Origin: Paralteromonas sediminis | Lineage (GTDB): Bacteria > Pseudomonadota > Gammaproteobacteria > Enterobacterales > Alteromonadaceae | NCBI RefSeq assembly: GCF_003820355.1 | Contig: NZ_RPOK01000006.1 | Span: forward strand, 62,001 to 126,000 | Direction of reading: 5' to 3' | Length of the DNA: 64,000 bases | Shown: positions 31,386 through 40,399 of the stretch, in pieces | Numbering within the stretch: position 1 is the first letter of the stretch | Layout: the number at the start of each line of letters is the position of its first letter | Program-made: the position numbers and the translations under genes | The notes under the pieces: model-generated | Database searches by the model: none | Told to the model about the DNA's origin: nothing | What the model saw: the letters and a program-made list of their open reading frames with translations, nothing else

Positions 31386-32522
31386 ATGAAGTATAAGCAA
31401 ATTGTTTGCATTGACGACCTTGTGCGTCAAGATTTTGAAAAAGCGAAAACCTTTTTTTACAACTTAGTCAGAGAACCTATTTTTCAGGCAACTGCTTTGT
31501 CTTTAGGCGAATCACCGCGATTTAAGGGCAGTGCGCATAACTTAAAGAAGGGGTTTGATCCAACAGTCTTTCTGTCTCTCTTAGATAGTCCGTTGTGGCA
31601 GGAAAATTATTTTGGTGTTTGCAGTGCCGCCAAAGACTACTTAGTTCAACATATACCTGAAAAGACGTTGGTTATTTCTTATGAAATGCCGGTTTGGCTT
31701 GAAAATATACTCAGTGAGAGCGGTATCGATTTTATCGATATTCGTATAAGCCCAATACGTTTTGCACGCGATTTGTATATTGTACTTAAATCAAATAATT
31801 CCAAAATACTTAAACGTTTAGATAAATATCAGGTGAAAGAGGAAGAGTTGCGCCTAGAATCTGCACTTGCAACAGCATATGCGCGCAACAAAGTAGAACC
31901 AGATGTAGAGGGCAATGGATTGGTATTCATTGGACAAACAGCAGAGGATGCTTCTTTAGTTGACGAATCTGGCCGATTTAAATCCATAGATGATTACGAT
32001 CTGTCATCACTTATTGGCAATAGACCTTTGTATTACCTTGCTCACCCTTTAGCTGGTGAGCACAGTGAGAACGAGTATAGAAAACTATCTGAGTTAACTC
32101 AGGTAAAAAAAATTGACTACAACATCTATAACTTAATGGCTTCTATTCGCGAAATTGAGTTTTTGGCTATCTCATCTGGCGCGATTCAAGAAGCCAAGTA
32201 TTTCAATAAGAAGGGGACGCATTTATTTCGGCCTGTAGCTCAAATTGAGGCTGAGTCTTTTAGACACATACATTTTTCTAATCTGATTAAGCCCATTTTC
32301 TGGCACAAAATTCTCAAAATTAAACAAGCTAAACCGATTATAGATGGCCTACCTAACTTACAAGTTGACTGGCTCAGAAGTCTTCACAATGTATGGTGGG
32401 GCTACGCTTACTTTAAAAAGCAAAACTGTTATTTGGACAAAGAAGCATTTGATATTTCAGGTGGCAATGAACTGAGAGGCCAGCTCACTGAACTCGCTGA
32501 ACACATTAAAGGCACAAGTTGA
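31386..32522 (+). CDS. Protein of unknown function, possibly GT-B glycosyltransferase-like
   Basis: I do not recognise the family of this 378-residue protein. It has no signal peptide or clear membrane segment. The half around residues 180-300 has GLVFIGQTAEDASL, PLYYLAHPLAGEHSENEY and EFLAISSGAIQEAKYF. This is the kind of pattern (a lone HP followed by a Ser-Gly-Ala turn) seen in capsule-type Kdo or sialyl transferases of GT-B fold. It lies between two glycosyltransferase genes in the same unit, so a role in glycan assembly is likely. The specific reaction is unknown. Confidence 0.5.
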   Translation: MKYKQIVCIDDLVRQDFEKAKTFFYNLVREPIFQATALSLGESPRFKGSAHNLKKGFDPTVFLSLLDSPLWQENYFGVCSAAKDYLVQHIPEKTLVISYEMPVWLENILSESGIDFIDIRISPIRFARDLYIVLKSNNSKILKRLDKYQVKEEELRLESALATAYARNKVEPDVEGNGLVFIGQTAEDASLVDESGRFKSIDDYDLSSLIGNRPLYYLAHPLAGEHSENEYRKLSELTQVKKIDYNIYNLMASIREIEFLAISSGAIQEAKYFNKKGTHLFRPVAQIEAESFRHIHFSNLIKPIFWHKILKIKQAKPIIDGLPNLQVDWLRSLHNVWWGYAYFKKQNCYLDKEAFDISGGNELRGQLTELAEHIKGTS

Positions 32523-32525
32523 ATA

Positions 32526-33653
32526 ATGCGAATCTGTTACATACTGCAAAGTTTAAATAGAATTGCGCCAAATACCGTGATAATCAACTTAGCACTCAAC
32601 CTCGTGGACAAGGTTGAGGAAATTTATGTTATTAGCCTTTACAAATCCAAGGAAGACAATTTTAAACAATTACTAAACGCAAACAATATTCGGTTTAAAG
32701 AATATGATTCTCAGTTAGATGCATTTAAAGATTTGTCATTTTTAAGTATCTTAATTCAACGCTTCGACATCTTGCATCTAAATCAATATAAGTCCAATGA
32801 GATTGGTAATATTCTGCACAAATACAAAACTGACTTAAAGGTCGTGTCTACATGTCATTCTGAGGAGGATTGTGAAGCAGAAGCATTGAGCTTTGTTGGT
32901 AATGCCAAGACGGCCTCAATTGTTAGGCAAAGAGAGCAACAAAACTTCTATAAAAAGCACCATAGGGTGTTTGCTGTATCTCGTGCTGTTAAGGAATATT
33001 TGGCAAGAATTGACTGCCTTAATGTCGATGTTATCTACTCTGGTATAGACTACGCTCGTTTCCCTTCTTTCAAAAACAAACTAGGTTCAAAGAGCATAGA
33101 ATTTTGTCAAGTTGGGCATCTTATGCCCCTAAAAAACCAAATTTACTCTCTTGAACTCATCAAATTTTTGAAACAAAAAGGACTAAACGTTAATCTTCAC
33201 TTTTTTGGTAAAGACGAATACGCCGAGGACTACGTGCGTTTTCTTCACAGTTTTATAAGTGACAATGACCTAGCTAACAACGTTGTATTTCATGGAGAGG
33301 TTAGTTGGAAAACTCTGTTTGAAGCATTGCAAAAAATGCACCTTTTACTTATGCCTTCCATTACGGAAGGACTTCCACTTGCATTACTAGAAGCGTTTTA
33401 TTTCGAAGTGGCCGCTATTGTTTCCAAAAATGGTGGAATGAATGAAGTGGTATTAGAGGGGGTAAACGGGATAACTGTTGATGTAAATAATACACATTCA
33501 GAGTTTGAAAGAATCTTAGCCCTCTGTACTTCAAAACGTTACCTAGAGCAAGGTAAACAGGCTAGAGAAATTGCCTTGGAAAAATACACTAGTCATGTCA
33601 TGGCTCAAAGCTATCAAGCGCAATACTTGAGGCTTTTATCTGATAGCAATTAA
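32526..33653 (+). CDS. Family 4 (GT-B) glycosyltransferase
   Basis: The 375-residue protein begins RICYILQSLNRIAPN and has the acceptor-side FAVSRAVKEYL and VIYSGIDYARF. In the C-terminal donor domain it has QVGHLMPLKNQIY and the EX7E-type MPSITEGLPLALLEAF with GMNEVVLEGVNG. This is a retaining GT4 enzyme. It starts three bases after the previous gene and ends five before the next, in the sigma-28-driven unit. Confidence 0.88.
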   Translation: MRICYILQSLNRIAPNTVIINLALNLVDKVEEIYVISLYKSKEDNFKQLLNANNIRFKEYDSQLDAFKDLSFLSILIQRFDILHLNQYKSNEIGNILHKYKTDLKVVSTCHSEEDCEAEALSFVGNAKTASIVRQREQQNFYKKHHRVFAVSRAVKEYLARIDCLNVDVIYSGIDYARFPSFKNKLGSKSIEFCQVGHLMPLKNQIYSLELIKFLKQKGLNVNLHFFGKDEYAEDYVRFLHSFISDNDLANNVVFHGEVSWKTLFEALQKMHLLLMPSITEGLPLALLEAFYFEVAAIVSKNGGMNEVVLEGVNGITVDVNNTHSEFERILALCTSKRYLEQGKQAREIALEKYTSHVMAQSYQAQYLRLLSDSN

Positions 33654-33658
33654 CACAT

Positions 33659-34732
33659 ATGACTAGCTCTCGCGAACCGCTTATTTCCGTTGTTATTACT
33701 ACGTGTAATCGGCCCAACACTCTTAAACGAGCTATTCTATCTGTTATCAATCAAACCTATCCAAACATCGACTTGATTGTGGTAGATGATGCAAACTCTG
33801 CAAGCGCTCAAAAGACAGTTTCTGCTCTTAGTATGAAAGGAATACCTATACGTTATTTAGCAAATCAACAACGGATGGGGGCGAACTATTCCAGAAACCT
33901 AGGGATCCGAAACGCGAGAGGCGAGTTTATTGCAGGTCTTGACGATGATGATGAGTTTTTGCCAGATAGGCTCGCATTGCTCATGCAACACTACGATGAT
34001 TCGTTTGCCTTTGTCACTAGCCTAAATATTATTGTTAGCGACGCCGCTGAAACCCAAAATATCTGCCCAAGAGAAGTGTCGTTGGATCATATGTTGCGCC
34101 GCAACGTGTTAATGAATCAGGCACTAGTTGAAGTTAAAAGACTAGTGTCTGTTGGGTTGTATGATGAAAGTCTTGTCTCCTGTCAAGACTACGATATGTG
34201 GGTGAGATTGATGGCTGCATTCGGCAATGTATTGGTGGTGCAAAGTGCAACACAGAGAATTTATATGCCAGAAAATACTGAGCGTATTAGTTCTTGTTCG
34301 CGCAAAAAAAAGTCAGGTCGATTTCAGTTCTACAGAAAACACAAAAATCTGATGAACACGACACAGCGTTTAATTCATCTCTCCGCAATTAAAAAATATA
34401 AAAATCCAGCACTTAGTAAAAACTCAATCGCTATTGATGCAATCTTAAAAAAGTTGGACACTGTAGGTTGCAAAGCGGTAGCTGCCTACGGAAAAGGTGA
34501 GTTTTTGCAGGAACTCTATCCATATTTAGCATCTAGAGGCATAGAGTTAACCCATGTTATCGACTCTTATACACAAGGCGGGACTGTATTCGGAGTTGAT
34601 ATTTTGTCGCCGTCTGACTGGGTTAAAACCAACAGTCAATACGTTGTCATTGCCTCAACGGAATATAGAGAAGAAATGATATCGACCTTGCGTCAGAGCT
34701 CACAGCATGCTCACCACATCACTATCATCTGA
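33659..34732 (+). CDS. Family 2 glycosyltransferase with extra C-terminal Rossmann-like domain
   Basis: The N-terminal 240 residues form a GT-A glycosyltransferase: PLISVVITTCNRPNTLKRAI, LIVVDDAN, ARGEFIAGLDDDDEFLPDRL. The last 90 residues (GCKAVAAYGKGEFLQELYPY, then VIDSYTQGG, VFGVDILSP, YVVIAS, REEMISTL) look like a small Rossmann domain of the kind found at the start of PglD-type sugar acetyltransferases and in some sugar-binding fusions. The two-domain architecture is unusual for GT2 proteins. It is the last gene before the sialic acid operon. Confidence 0.82.
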   Translation: MTSSREPLISVVITTCNRPNTLKRAILSVINQTYPNIDLIVVDDANSASAQKTVSALSMKGIPIRYLANQQRMGANYSRNLGIRNARGEFIAGLDDDDEFLPDRLALLMQHYDDSFAFVTSLNIIVSDAAETQNICPREVSLDHMLRRNVLMNQALVEVKRLVSVGLYDESLVSCQDYDMWVRLMAAFGNVLVVQSATQRIYMPENTERISSCSRKKKSGRFQFYRKHKNLMNTTQRLIHLSAIKKYKNPALSKNSIAIDAILKKLDTVGCKAVAAYGKGEFLQELYPYLASRGIELTHVIDSYTQGGTVFGVDILSPSDWVKTNSQYVVIASTEYREEMISTLRQSSQHAHHITII

Positions 34733-34755
34733 TTGCGATAGGCTGAGCTTGCTGC

Positions 34756-34782
34756 TAAGACAATATTGAGATGAGCCGATAA
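34756..34782 (+). promoter_or_regulatory. Sigma-28 promoter of the neuB operon
   Basis: TAAGACAA (34756-34763), 11-base spacer, GCCGATAA (34775-34782). The -10 matches FliA perfectly and the spacing is exact; the -35 keeps TAA. It lies 64 bases before the neuB start, in the only gap (114 bp) between the glycosyltransferase and sialic acid operons. Confidence 0.72.
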
Positions 34783-34846
34783 CCCAAGTAGATCCAGAAT
34801 ATTCACGGCAAACAGTTTGATAAAGCAGTACAAATAGGGGGAAGTT

Positions 34847-35884
34847 GTGAACGACATAGAAATAAATGGCCGAAAGATAGGCTCTGAGCATTCTCCTCTA
34901 GTCATTGTGGAAATTGGCATTAATCATGGCGGTTCTCTGGACGTCGCTAAGCAAATGGTCGATGCTGCTCTTTATTCAGGTGCTGAAATTATTAAGCACC
35001 AAACTCACGTTCTTGACGATGAAATGAGTCAAGCGGCCAAACAGGTTGTACCCGGCAATGCGTCTGAATCTATTTATGACGTCATGAAAAACAACTCCTT
35101 AACAGAACAACAAGAATGGGAGCTTCAAGAATATGTTGAGAGCAAAGGGTTAACTTTTATTAGTACACCTTTTTCCAGAGCTGCTGCCGATAGGTTACAG
35201 GAAATGAAGGTTCCAGCTTTTAAAATTGGTTCCGGAGAGTGCAACAACATACCACTGATTAAACACATCGCCCGTTTCAAAAAACCGATGATAGTTAGCA
35301 CCGGTATGAATAGTTTAGAAAGCGTTCGTGCCACTGTTGAAGCAATAGAATCAATTGGAACCCCTTATGCTTTAATGCACACAACTAACTTATATCCAAC
35401 GCCTAGTCATTTAGTGCGCTTGGGCGCTATGCAAGAACTAATGCGCAACTTTTCGAACGTACCCATAGGTTTATCTGATCACACTACGTCAAATTTGGCC
35501 TGTTTTGCTGCTGTTGCTCAGGGTGCGTCAATTGTTGAACGACATTTCACAGATCATATGTATCGCTCTGGTCCAGATATAATTAATTCTATGGACAGCG
35601 TTGCACTGCGGGAACTCATTGTTGGTGTGTCTGAAATCCACAAAATGTTAGGTGGTGAAAAACGTCCTGCAGCCGAGGAAAAGGTTACCAGTGATTTTGC
35701 ATTTGCTACAGTAGTTGCCATTGCACCAATTGCAAAAGGCGAGAAACTCAGTGCCGACAACATATGGGTGAAACGACCAGGAACAGGGCATATCCCAGCA
35801 GCTGACTATGAAAAATTAATCGGTAAAACAGCCCTCACAGATATAGATAGTGATATGCACCTTTGCTGGGAGCATTTTTCTTGA
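34847..35884 (+). CDS. neuB: NeuB N-acetylneuraminate (sialic acid) synthase
   Basis: NeuB condenses ManNAc (or an analogue) with phosphoenolpyruvate. The 345-residue product has [77 protein letters not shown], and a C-terminal SAF domain ending [20 protein letters not shown]. From memory this is the Campylobacter jejuni NeuB1 (Neu5Ac) subtype. LegI and PseI synthases have a different start (AEAGVNHNG or AELSGNHNQ) and lack the IKHQTH and PGNA blocks. It starts at GTG 34847 with AGGGGGAAG upstream. It heads a six-gene overlapping operon. Confidence 0.92.
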   Translation: MNDIEINGRKIGSEHSPLVIVEIGINHGGSLDVAKQMVDAALYSGAEIIKHQTHVLDDEMSQAAKQVVPGNASESIYDVMKNNSLTEQQEWELQEYVESKGLTFISTPFSRAAADRLQEMKVPAFKIGSGECNNIPLIKHIARFKKPMIVSTGMNSLESVRATVEAIESIGTPYALMHTTNLYPTPSHLVRLGAMQELMRNFSNVPIGLSDHTTSNLACFAAVAQGASIVERHFTDHMYRSGPDIINSMDSVALRELIVGVSEIHKMLGGEKRPAAEEKVTSDFAFATVVAIAPIAKGEKLSADNIWVKRPGTGHIPAADYEKLIGKTALTDIDSDMHLCWEHFS

Positions 35885-37017
35885 GAAAAATAACCTTTAT
35901 TACCGGGACGCGAGCAGACTTTGGCAAACTCAAGTCACTAATTACCATTCTTCAGAATGACCCGAAATACCATGTTGATGTGTTTGCTACAGGTATGCAT
36001 TTAAACACTATGTATGGCGGGACCATTGATGAAATACACAAATCTGGGATTAAAAATGTCTTCCCCTATATTAACCATAGCTCTATTGAGCATATGGATA
36101 GGACCCTTGCCAAAACAGTAGATGGATTATCCTTGTTTGTTGAAACTCATCAACCCGATTTAATTGTTGTGCATGGAGATAGAGCAGAGGCTTTAGCTGG
36201 CTCAATTGTAGGCAGTTTAAATAATATTTTGGTTGCTCATATTGAAGGCGGTGAAGTGTCAGGAACAATAGATGAGCTGATAAGGCATGCAGTGTCAAAA
36301 ATGTCTCATATTCACTTTGTCGCCAATGATGAAGCAAAAGGCCGATTGATTCAGTTAGGCGAATATGAGCAGGCTATACATGTCATTGGCTCGCCTGATT
36401 TAGATTTAATGCGGCCGTCTAATTTACCTGAATTAGGTTATGTTAAACGTTGGTACGACATTCCGTTTGAGCATTATGCCATGGCTATTTTGCATCCTGT
36501 TACAACAGAACATGAGCAGACAAGAGAGCAAGCAAGACAGTTTGTAGATGGGCTAATTGAGAGCAAAAAGAACTATATTGTCGTGTATCCAAACAATGAC
36601 CTGGGCAGCAATGAAATCATTGATGAATACAAGCGCATCAAGTGTCACAAAAACTTTCGTGTGTTTCCGTCAATTAGATTTGAGTTTTTCTTGAAGTTAT
36701 TGGAACAGTCGGAGTTTATTATCGGTAATTCAAGTTGCGGTATCAGAGAAGCGCCCTATTACAATATTCCCGCTATTGACTTAGGCAATCGACAAAAAAA
36801 TCGCTGTAGTTTGCCTTCTATTCACAACTGTCCCTGCGAAGCAAATCACATGCTTGAAGCTTTAAAATTATTGCCAGTAATGAGAAGGAATGCCCAACAC
36901 GCAACAGACAAACCCTTCGGGACTGGTGATAGTGACGCAAGGTTCAAAACAGTGTTGGACTCCACTTCTTTTTGGGAAACGGGCAAACAAAAGTATTTTC
37001 AGGACTTGGTTGGATGA
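35881..37017 (+). CDS. neuC: NeuC UDP-GlcNAc 2-epimerase (hydrolysing)
   Basis: NeuC converts UDP-GlcNAc to ManNAc and UDP. Motifs: [68 protein letters not shown] and [14 protein letters not shown]. These blocks resemble C. jejuni NeuC1. The start is not ATG: the TTG at 35881 overlaps the neuB stop (TTGA) and gives the conserved N-terminus (378 residues); another TTG lies at 35863. It ends overlapping the HisF-like gene (ATGA). Confidence 0.9.
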   Translation: MRKITFITGTRADFGKLKSLITILQNDPKYHVDVFATGMHLNTMYGGTIDEIHKSGIKNVFPYINHSSIEHMDRTLAKTVDGLSLFVETHQPDLIVVHGDRAEALAGSIVGSLNNILVAHIEGGEVSGTIDELIRHAVSKMSHIHFVANDEAKGRLIQLGEYEQAIHVIGSPDLDLMRPSNLPELGYVKRWYDIPFEHYAMAILHPVTTEHEQTREQARQFVDGLIESKKNYIVVYPNNDLGSNEIIDEYKRIKCHKNFRVFPSIRFEFFLKLLEQSEFIIGNSSCGIREAPYYNIPAIDLGNRQKNRCSLPSIHNCPCEANHMLEALKLLPVMRRNAQHATDKPFGTGDSDARFKTVLDSTSFWETGKQKYFQDLVG

Positions 37018-37775
37018 GAAAAGTCAGAATAATTGCGCGAATTGATATCAAGAATGAATTTGCTATCAAGGGAATTCAATTTGAAGGATTAAGAAAGGTT
37101 GGCAATCCCAATGAGCTTGCAAAACGATACTATGAAGCGGGCATTGATGAAATTATTTACATGGATGCAGTTGCTTCTTATTACGAACGCAACAGTTTAC
37201 AAGATGTGGTCGCCAGCACTTGTGAAAACATCTTTGTGCCAATAACGGTAGGAGGTGGTATTCGTACCGTTGAAGATATTCAACAGATGCTGCTTGCTGG
37301 CGCGGATAAAGTCGCAATCAACTCACAAGCAATTAAAACCCCTGATTTTATCCAAAAGGCGGCACAAATCTACGGCTCACAATGTATAGTCGGTTCGGTT
37401 GAAGCTAAGAAGGTGGCTGAGGGACGATGGGAAGCTTATATCGAAAATGGCAGAGAGCCTACCGGGATAGATGTTGTTGAATGGGTAAAAAAGCTGGAAT
37501 GTTTGGGGGCGGGGGAAATTTTACTGACTTCTGTAGACAAAGATGGCACCAAAAAAGGGTGCGACCTCGAATTGATAGATAGCATACAAAAGACGTGCAG
37601 TTTACCTTTGATTGTAGCTGGAGGCGTGGGCAAGTTAGCTGATACTAGGGATGCTGCGCAATACTCTGGGGTAGATGCAATATGTGTTGCCTCAATGCTC
37701 CATTACGGAATGGAAAGTATCGACAATATAAAGAAGGAAATTGCTCAAATTGACAATGTAGAGGTGAGGTGTTGA
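37014..37775 (+). CDS. HisF-like cyclase/synthase subunit of a sugar-amidating complex
   Basis: The 253-residue TIM-barrel protein resembles the HisF subunit of imidazole glycerol phosphate synthase (IIARIDIKNEFAIKGIQFEG, ITVGGGIRTVEDIQQML, GADKVAINSQAI, GEILLTSVDKDGTKKGCDLE, LIVAGGVG). It sits with a HisH-like and a WbpG/PseA-like gene inside a sialic acid operon, not with his genes. In Pseudomonas aeruginosa O-antigen loci the equivalent HisF2/HisH2 pair feeds ammonia to WbpG to make acetamidino sugars. The same role is inferred here. Start ATG 37014 overlaps neuC; the longer upstream frame is inside neuC. Confidence 0.85.
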   Translation: MRKVRIIARIDIKNEFAIKGIQFEGLRKVGNPNELAKRYYEAGIDEIIYMDAVASYYERNSLQDVVASTCENIFVPITVGGGIRTVEDIQQMLLAGADKVAINSQAIKTPDFIQKAAQIYGSQCIVGSVEAKKVAEGRWEAYIENGREPTGIDVVEWVKKLECLGAGEILLTSVDKDGTKKGCDLELIDSIQKTCSLPLIVAGGVGKLADTRDAAQYSGVDAICVASMLHYGMESIDNIKKEIAQIDNVEVRC

Positions 37776-38410
37776 ACAATATTTTCATCTTAGATATCGG
37801 TTTAGGTAATGTGAAAAGTATTGCAAATGCGTTTTCTGTTTTAGGTCATACAACTACCCTAAGCTGCGATAAACAGGCTTTGCTCAATAGTGCTCAGGGG
37901 CTAGTTATTCCTGGAGTAGGAGCGTTTTCTGAGGGCATGAAACGGATAGCGCAAAGAGACTTAATAGACACTATTATAACGTTTGCTAACTCGGGAAGAC
38001 CCACATTAGGTATATGTTTAGGTATGCAAATGTTGTTTGATGGCAGCGATGAATTTGGATACTGTCAAGGGCTTGGTTTAATCCCAGGGCAGGTACAAAA
38101 ACTCCCTCTACCCAAAGGGAGTAAGCTGCCAAATATTGGGTGGGGAAGGCTTAAGCCAAATAAGGCTTATAAGGGCTCAAATTCAATTGTCAGCGAAGAC
38201 ATTGCGTCGCAGCCGTTCTATTTTGTCCACTCTTATGCGGCCAAGCCAAAAGACAACTCCCATACAGCGACTTACAGCGATTATTGTGGAGTCGACTTTT
38301 GTTCTACAGTCAACAACAACAATATCTGGGGATGTCAATATCACCCGGAAAAAAGTGGGCCTAATGGTCTTCAATTACTAAAACGATTCGCACAACAGGT
38401 AGTAAAATGA
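37769..38410 (+). CDS. HisH-like glutamine amidotransferase
   Basis: The 213-residue class I glutaminase has the nucleophile elbow LGICLGMQMLF and the His-Glu dyad in GCQYHPEKSG, as in HisH, plus the starting IFILDIGLGNVKSI. It would release ammonia from glutamine for the neighbouring HisF-like channel and sugar amidotransferase. The start is GTG 37769 (or TTG 37772), overlapping the HisF-like stop. It overlaps the next gene by four bases (ATGA), so the three products are probably made in fixed ratio. Confidence 0.87.
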   Translation: MLNNIFILDIGLGNVKSIANAFSVLGHTTTLSCDKQALLNSAQGLVIPGVGAFSEGMKRIAQRDLIDTIITFANSGRPTLGICLGMQMLFDGSDEFGYCQGLGLIPGQVQKLPLPKGSKLPNIGWGRLKPNKAYKGSNSIVSEDIASQPFYFVHSYAAKPKDNSHTATYSDYCGVDFCSTVNNNNIWGCQYHPEKSGPNGLQLLKRFAQQVVK

Positions 38411-39633
38411 CAGAGTTAAGTGCTTATTATGGGTTGCCTTCAGAGGTGAAGTTTTGCAAAAAATGCGTAATTTCTAATCAGCGGCCCAATTCAACAGTTG
38501 AGTTCAATAGCCAGGCTGATGAAGCCAAAAAAGTCATTAATTTCTCTGCAGATGGTGTGTGTTCTGCTTGCCGATACCATGAGGAAAAAGAGTTAGGCAT
38601 TAATTGGGAAGAGAGAGAGGAAAAGCTAGAAAAACTGCTTTCTCAGTTTCGCTCCAATAACGGCGGCTACGATGTCATTGTTCCGGGCAGTGGCGGCAAA
38701 GACAGCGCCTTCACGGCTCATGTGCTCAAATACAAATATGGCATGAACCCGCTGACGGTGACATGGGCTCCTCATTTGTATACAGATATTGGATTTAAGA
38801 ATTTTCAAGAGTGGATGCATACAGGTGGACTGGACAATATTCTCTATACTCCAAATGGTCGTTTACACAGAGAAATGACGCGAAACGCTTTTCACAATTT
38901 ACTGCACCCATTTCAACCTTTTATTATCGGGCAGCGTATTATCGGGCCTATGATGGCTAAGAAATTTGGCGTTAAACTGGTCATGTACGGCGAAAATCAA
39001 GCCGAGTATGGCAACCTTATTGAGGAAAATACCAATCCCCTCATGAAAATGGACTTCTTCTCAGTATCTAACCCGTTGGACATGAAGTTTGGCGGTAAGA
39101 GCATGGCAGCTTATATTAACGAAGGAGGCTATTCACTGTCAGATTTTGAACCTTATATTCCATCTTCACAAGAACAGCTGATTGAAGCTGGAGTAGAAGT
39201 GCATTATTTAGGGTATTACTTAAAGTGGGATCCTCAAGAGTGTTATTACTATGCCTCTGAACACACAGGCTTTGAAGCCAATCCAGTGCGAACTGAAGGC
39301 AGCTACTCAAAATACAGCAGCATAGACGACAAAATCGACCCTTTTCACTACTTCACTACCTTGATCAAGTTTGGCATAGGGCGTTGTACATATGACGCTG
39401 CACAGGAAGTAAGAAATGGTAAAATAACACGCGATGAAGCAGTGAATTTAGTCAAGAAGTACGATATGGAATTTCCCCAGAAGTATTTTAAGGAGTTTCT
39501 AAGCTACATTGATACTAGTGAAGATGAGTTTTGGCAGGTAGTTGATCGTCACCGCTCACCACACCTTTGGGTCAAAAAAGGTTCACAATGGCAATTGAGG
39601 CACACGGTATCGGAGGATGGCGTTGACGACTAG
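38407..39633 (+). CDS. N-acetyl sugar amidotransferase (WbpG/PseA family)
   Basis: The 408-residue PP-loop ATPase has PGSGGKDSAFTAHVLKYKYG (PP motif GSGGKDS near residues 97-103) and zinc-type Cys pairs CKKC and CSAC near the N-terminus, followed by YHEEKELG. Relatives (P. aeruginosa WbpG, C. jejuni PseA) convert an N-acetyl group of a sugar to an acetamidino group using ammonia from HisH/HisF-type partners. Here both partners are encoded immediately upstream. Placed between neuC and neuA, it most likely modifies the nonulosonic acid of this operon or its precursor. The exact substrate is not known. Confidence 0.87.
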   Translation: MTELSAYYGLPSEVKFCKKCVISNQRPNSTVEFNSQADEAKKVINFSADGVCSACRYHEEKELGINWEEREEKLEKLLSQFRSNNGGYDVIVPGSGGKDSAFTAHVLKYKYGMNPLTVTWAPHLYTDIGFKNFQEWMHTGGLDNILYTPNGRLHREMTRNAFHNLLHPFQPFIIGQRIIGPMMAKKFGVKLVMYGENQAEYGNLIEENTNPLMKMDFFSVSNPLDMKFGGKSMAAYINEGGYSLSDFEPYIPSSQEQLIEAGVEVHYLGYYLKWDPQECYYYASEHTGFEANPVRTEGSYSKYSSIDDKIDPFHYFTTLIKFGIGRCTYDAAQEVRNGKITRDEAVNLVKKYDMEFPQKYFKEFLSYIDTSEDEFWQVVDRHRSPHLWVKKGSQWQLRHTVSEDGVDD

Positions 39634-40315
39634 TAATATAGTTTCAATCATTCCGGCTAGGGGCGGCTCGAAAGGTTTGCCGAGAAAAAATGTGCAGATG
39701 CTGGCTGGAAAAAAACTCATAGGTTGGACGATAGAAGCTTCCTTAGGCGCCAAGATGGTCACTCGAACAGTGGTAAGCTCTGATGATATAGAAATTCTGT
39801 CATATGCAAGTGAGTATGATGTTGAATGCATAAGCCGACCGAGTGAATTAGCCACAGATACTGCAAGCAGTGAGAGTGTGATCTTACATTCAATTGAACA
39901 TCTTGAACTCAAGCATTCAGATACATTGGTATTACTTCAGCCTACTTCTCCTTTGCGCAACGCTGCGCATATTGATGCCGCATTGCAGTCTTTCACTACT
40001 TCAATTTGTGATTCACTTATTAGTGTTAAATCAATGGATAATAAGATCCTCAAAGGGTTCTATGAAAATGGGGATGGTTTTATTGTTCCCTTGTCAGACC
40101 CAGCGTTTCCCTTTATGGCACGCCAACAGCTACCAAAAACATTTATGAGTAATGGCGCTATTTACATAGTTAACGTTGGCAATTTTGTGAAAACCGGTTC
40201 GCTAATGTCACAAAGAACGGGCTATTTCCTAATGGATGACGCAGAAAGTGCCGATATAGATACACAATATGATTTAGAAAATATTGAAAACACACTCCAA
40301 AGCATGCAGCGTTAG
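39623..40315 (+). CDS. neuA: NeuA CMP-nonulosonic acid (sialic acid) synthetase
   Basis: The cytidylyltransferase has IVSIIPARGGSKGLPRKNVQ, LVLLQPTSPLRNAAHIDAAL, SNGAIYI and a DDAESADIDTQYDLENIEN end, as in NeuA. It activates the product of NeuB with CTP. An ATG at 39617 is possible, but GGAGG (39612-39616) touches it directly. The TTG at 39623 has six-base spacing and gives the typical family N-terminus, so I use it (230 residues). It is distinct from PseF, so the island encodes two CMP-nonulosonate synthetases. Confidence 0.88.
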   Translation: MTTSNIVSIIPARGGSKGLPRKNVQMLAGKKLIGWTIEASLGAKMVTRTVVSSDDIEILSYASEYDVECISRPSELATDTASSESVILHSIEHLELKHSDTLVLLQPTSPLRNAAHIDAALQSFTTSICDSLISVKSMDNKILKGFYENGDGFIVPLSDPAFPFMARQQLPKTFMSNGAIYIVNVGNFVKTGSLMSQRTGYFLMDDAESADIDTQYDLENIENTLQSMQR

Positions 40316-40399
40316 TTTTCTTGTAATAGAAAAGTCAGCAAAGAGTTAAGCCTCACAAACAGGTTAACTAGACGCGCCAAACCACATAAAGGATGTAAA

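Noticed and set aside
34847-37017. Legionaminic acid pathway (LegI/LegG)
   Set aside because: legB, legC and legH are absent from the window, and the NeuB and NeuC sequence blocks are of the Neu5Ac type. Not fully excluded, since leg genes could lie elsewhere.
37014-38410. HisF and HisH as histidine biosynthesis genes
   Set aside because: There are no other his genes, and the pair is embedded between neuC and a sugar amidotransferase with overlapping starts. They are better seen as the acetamidino-sugar partners.
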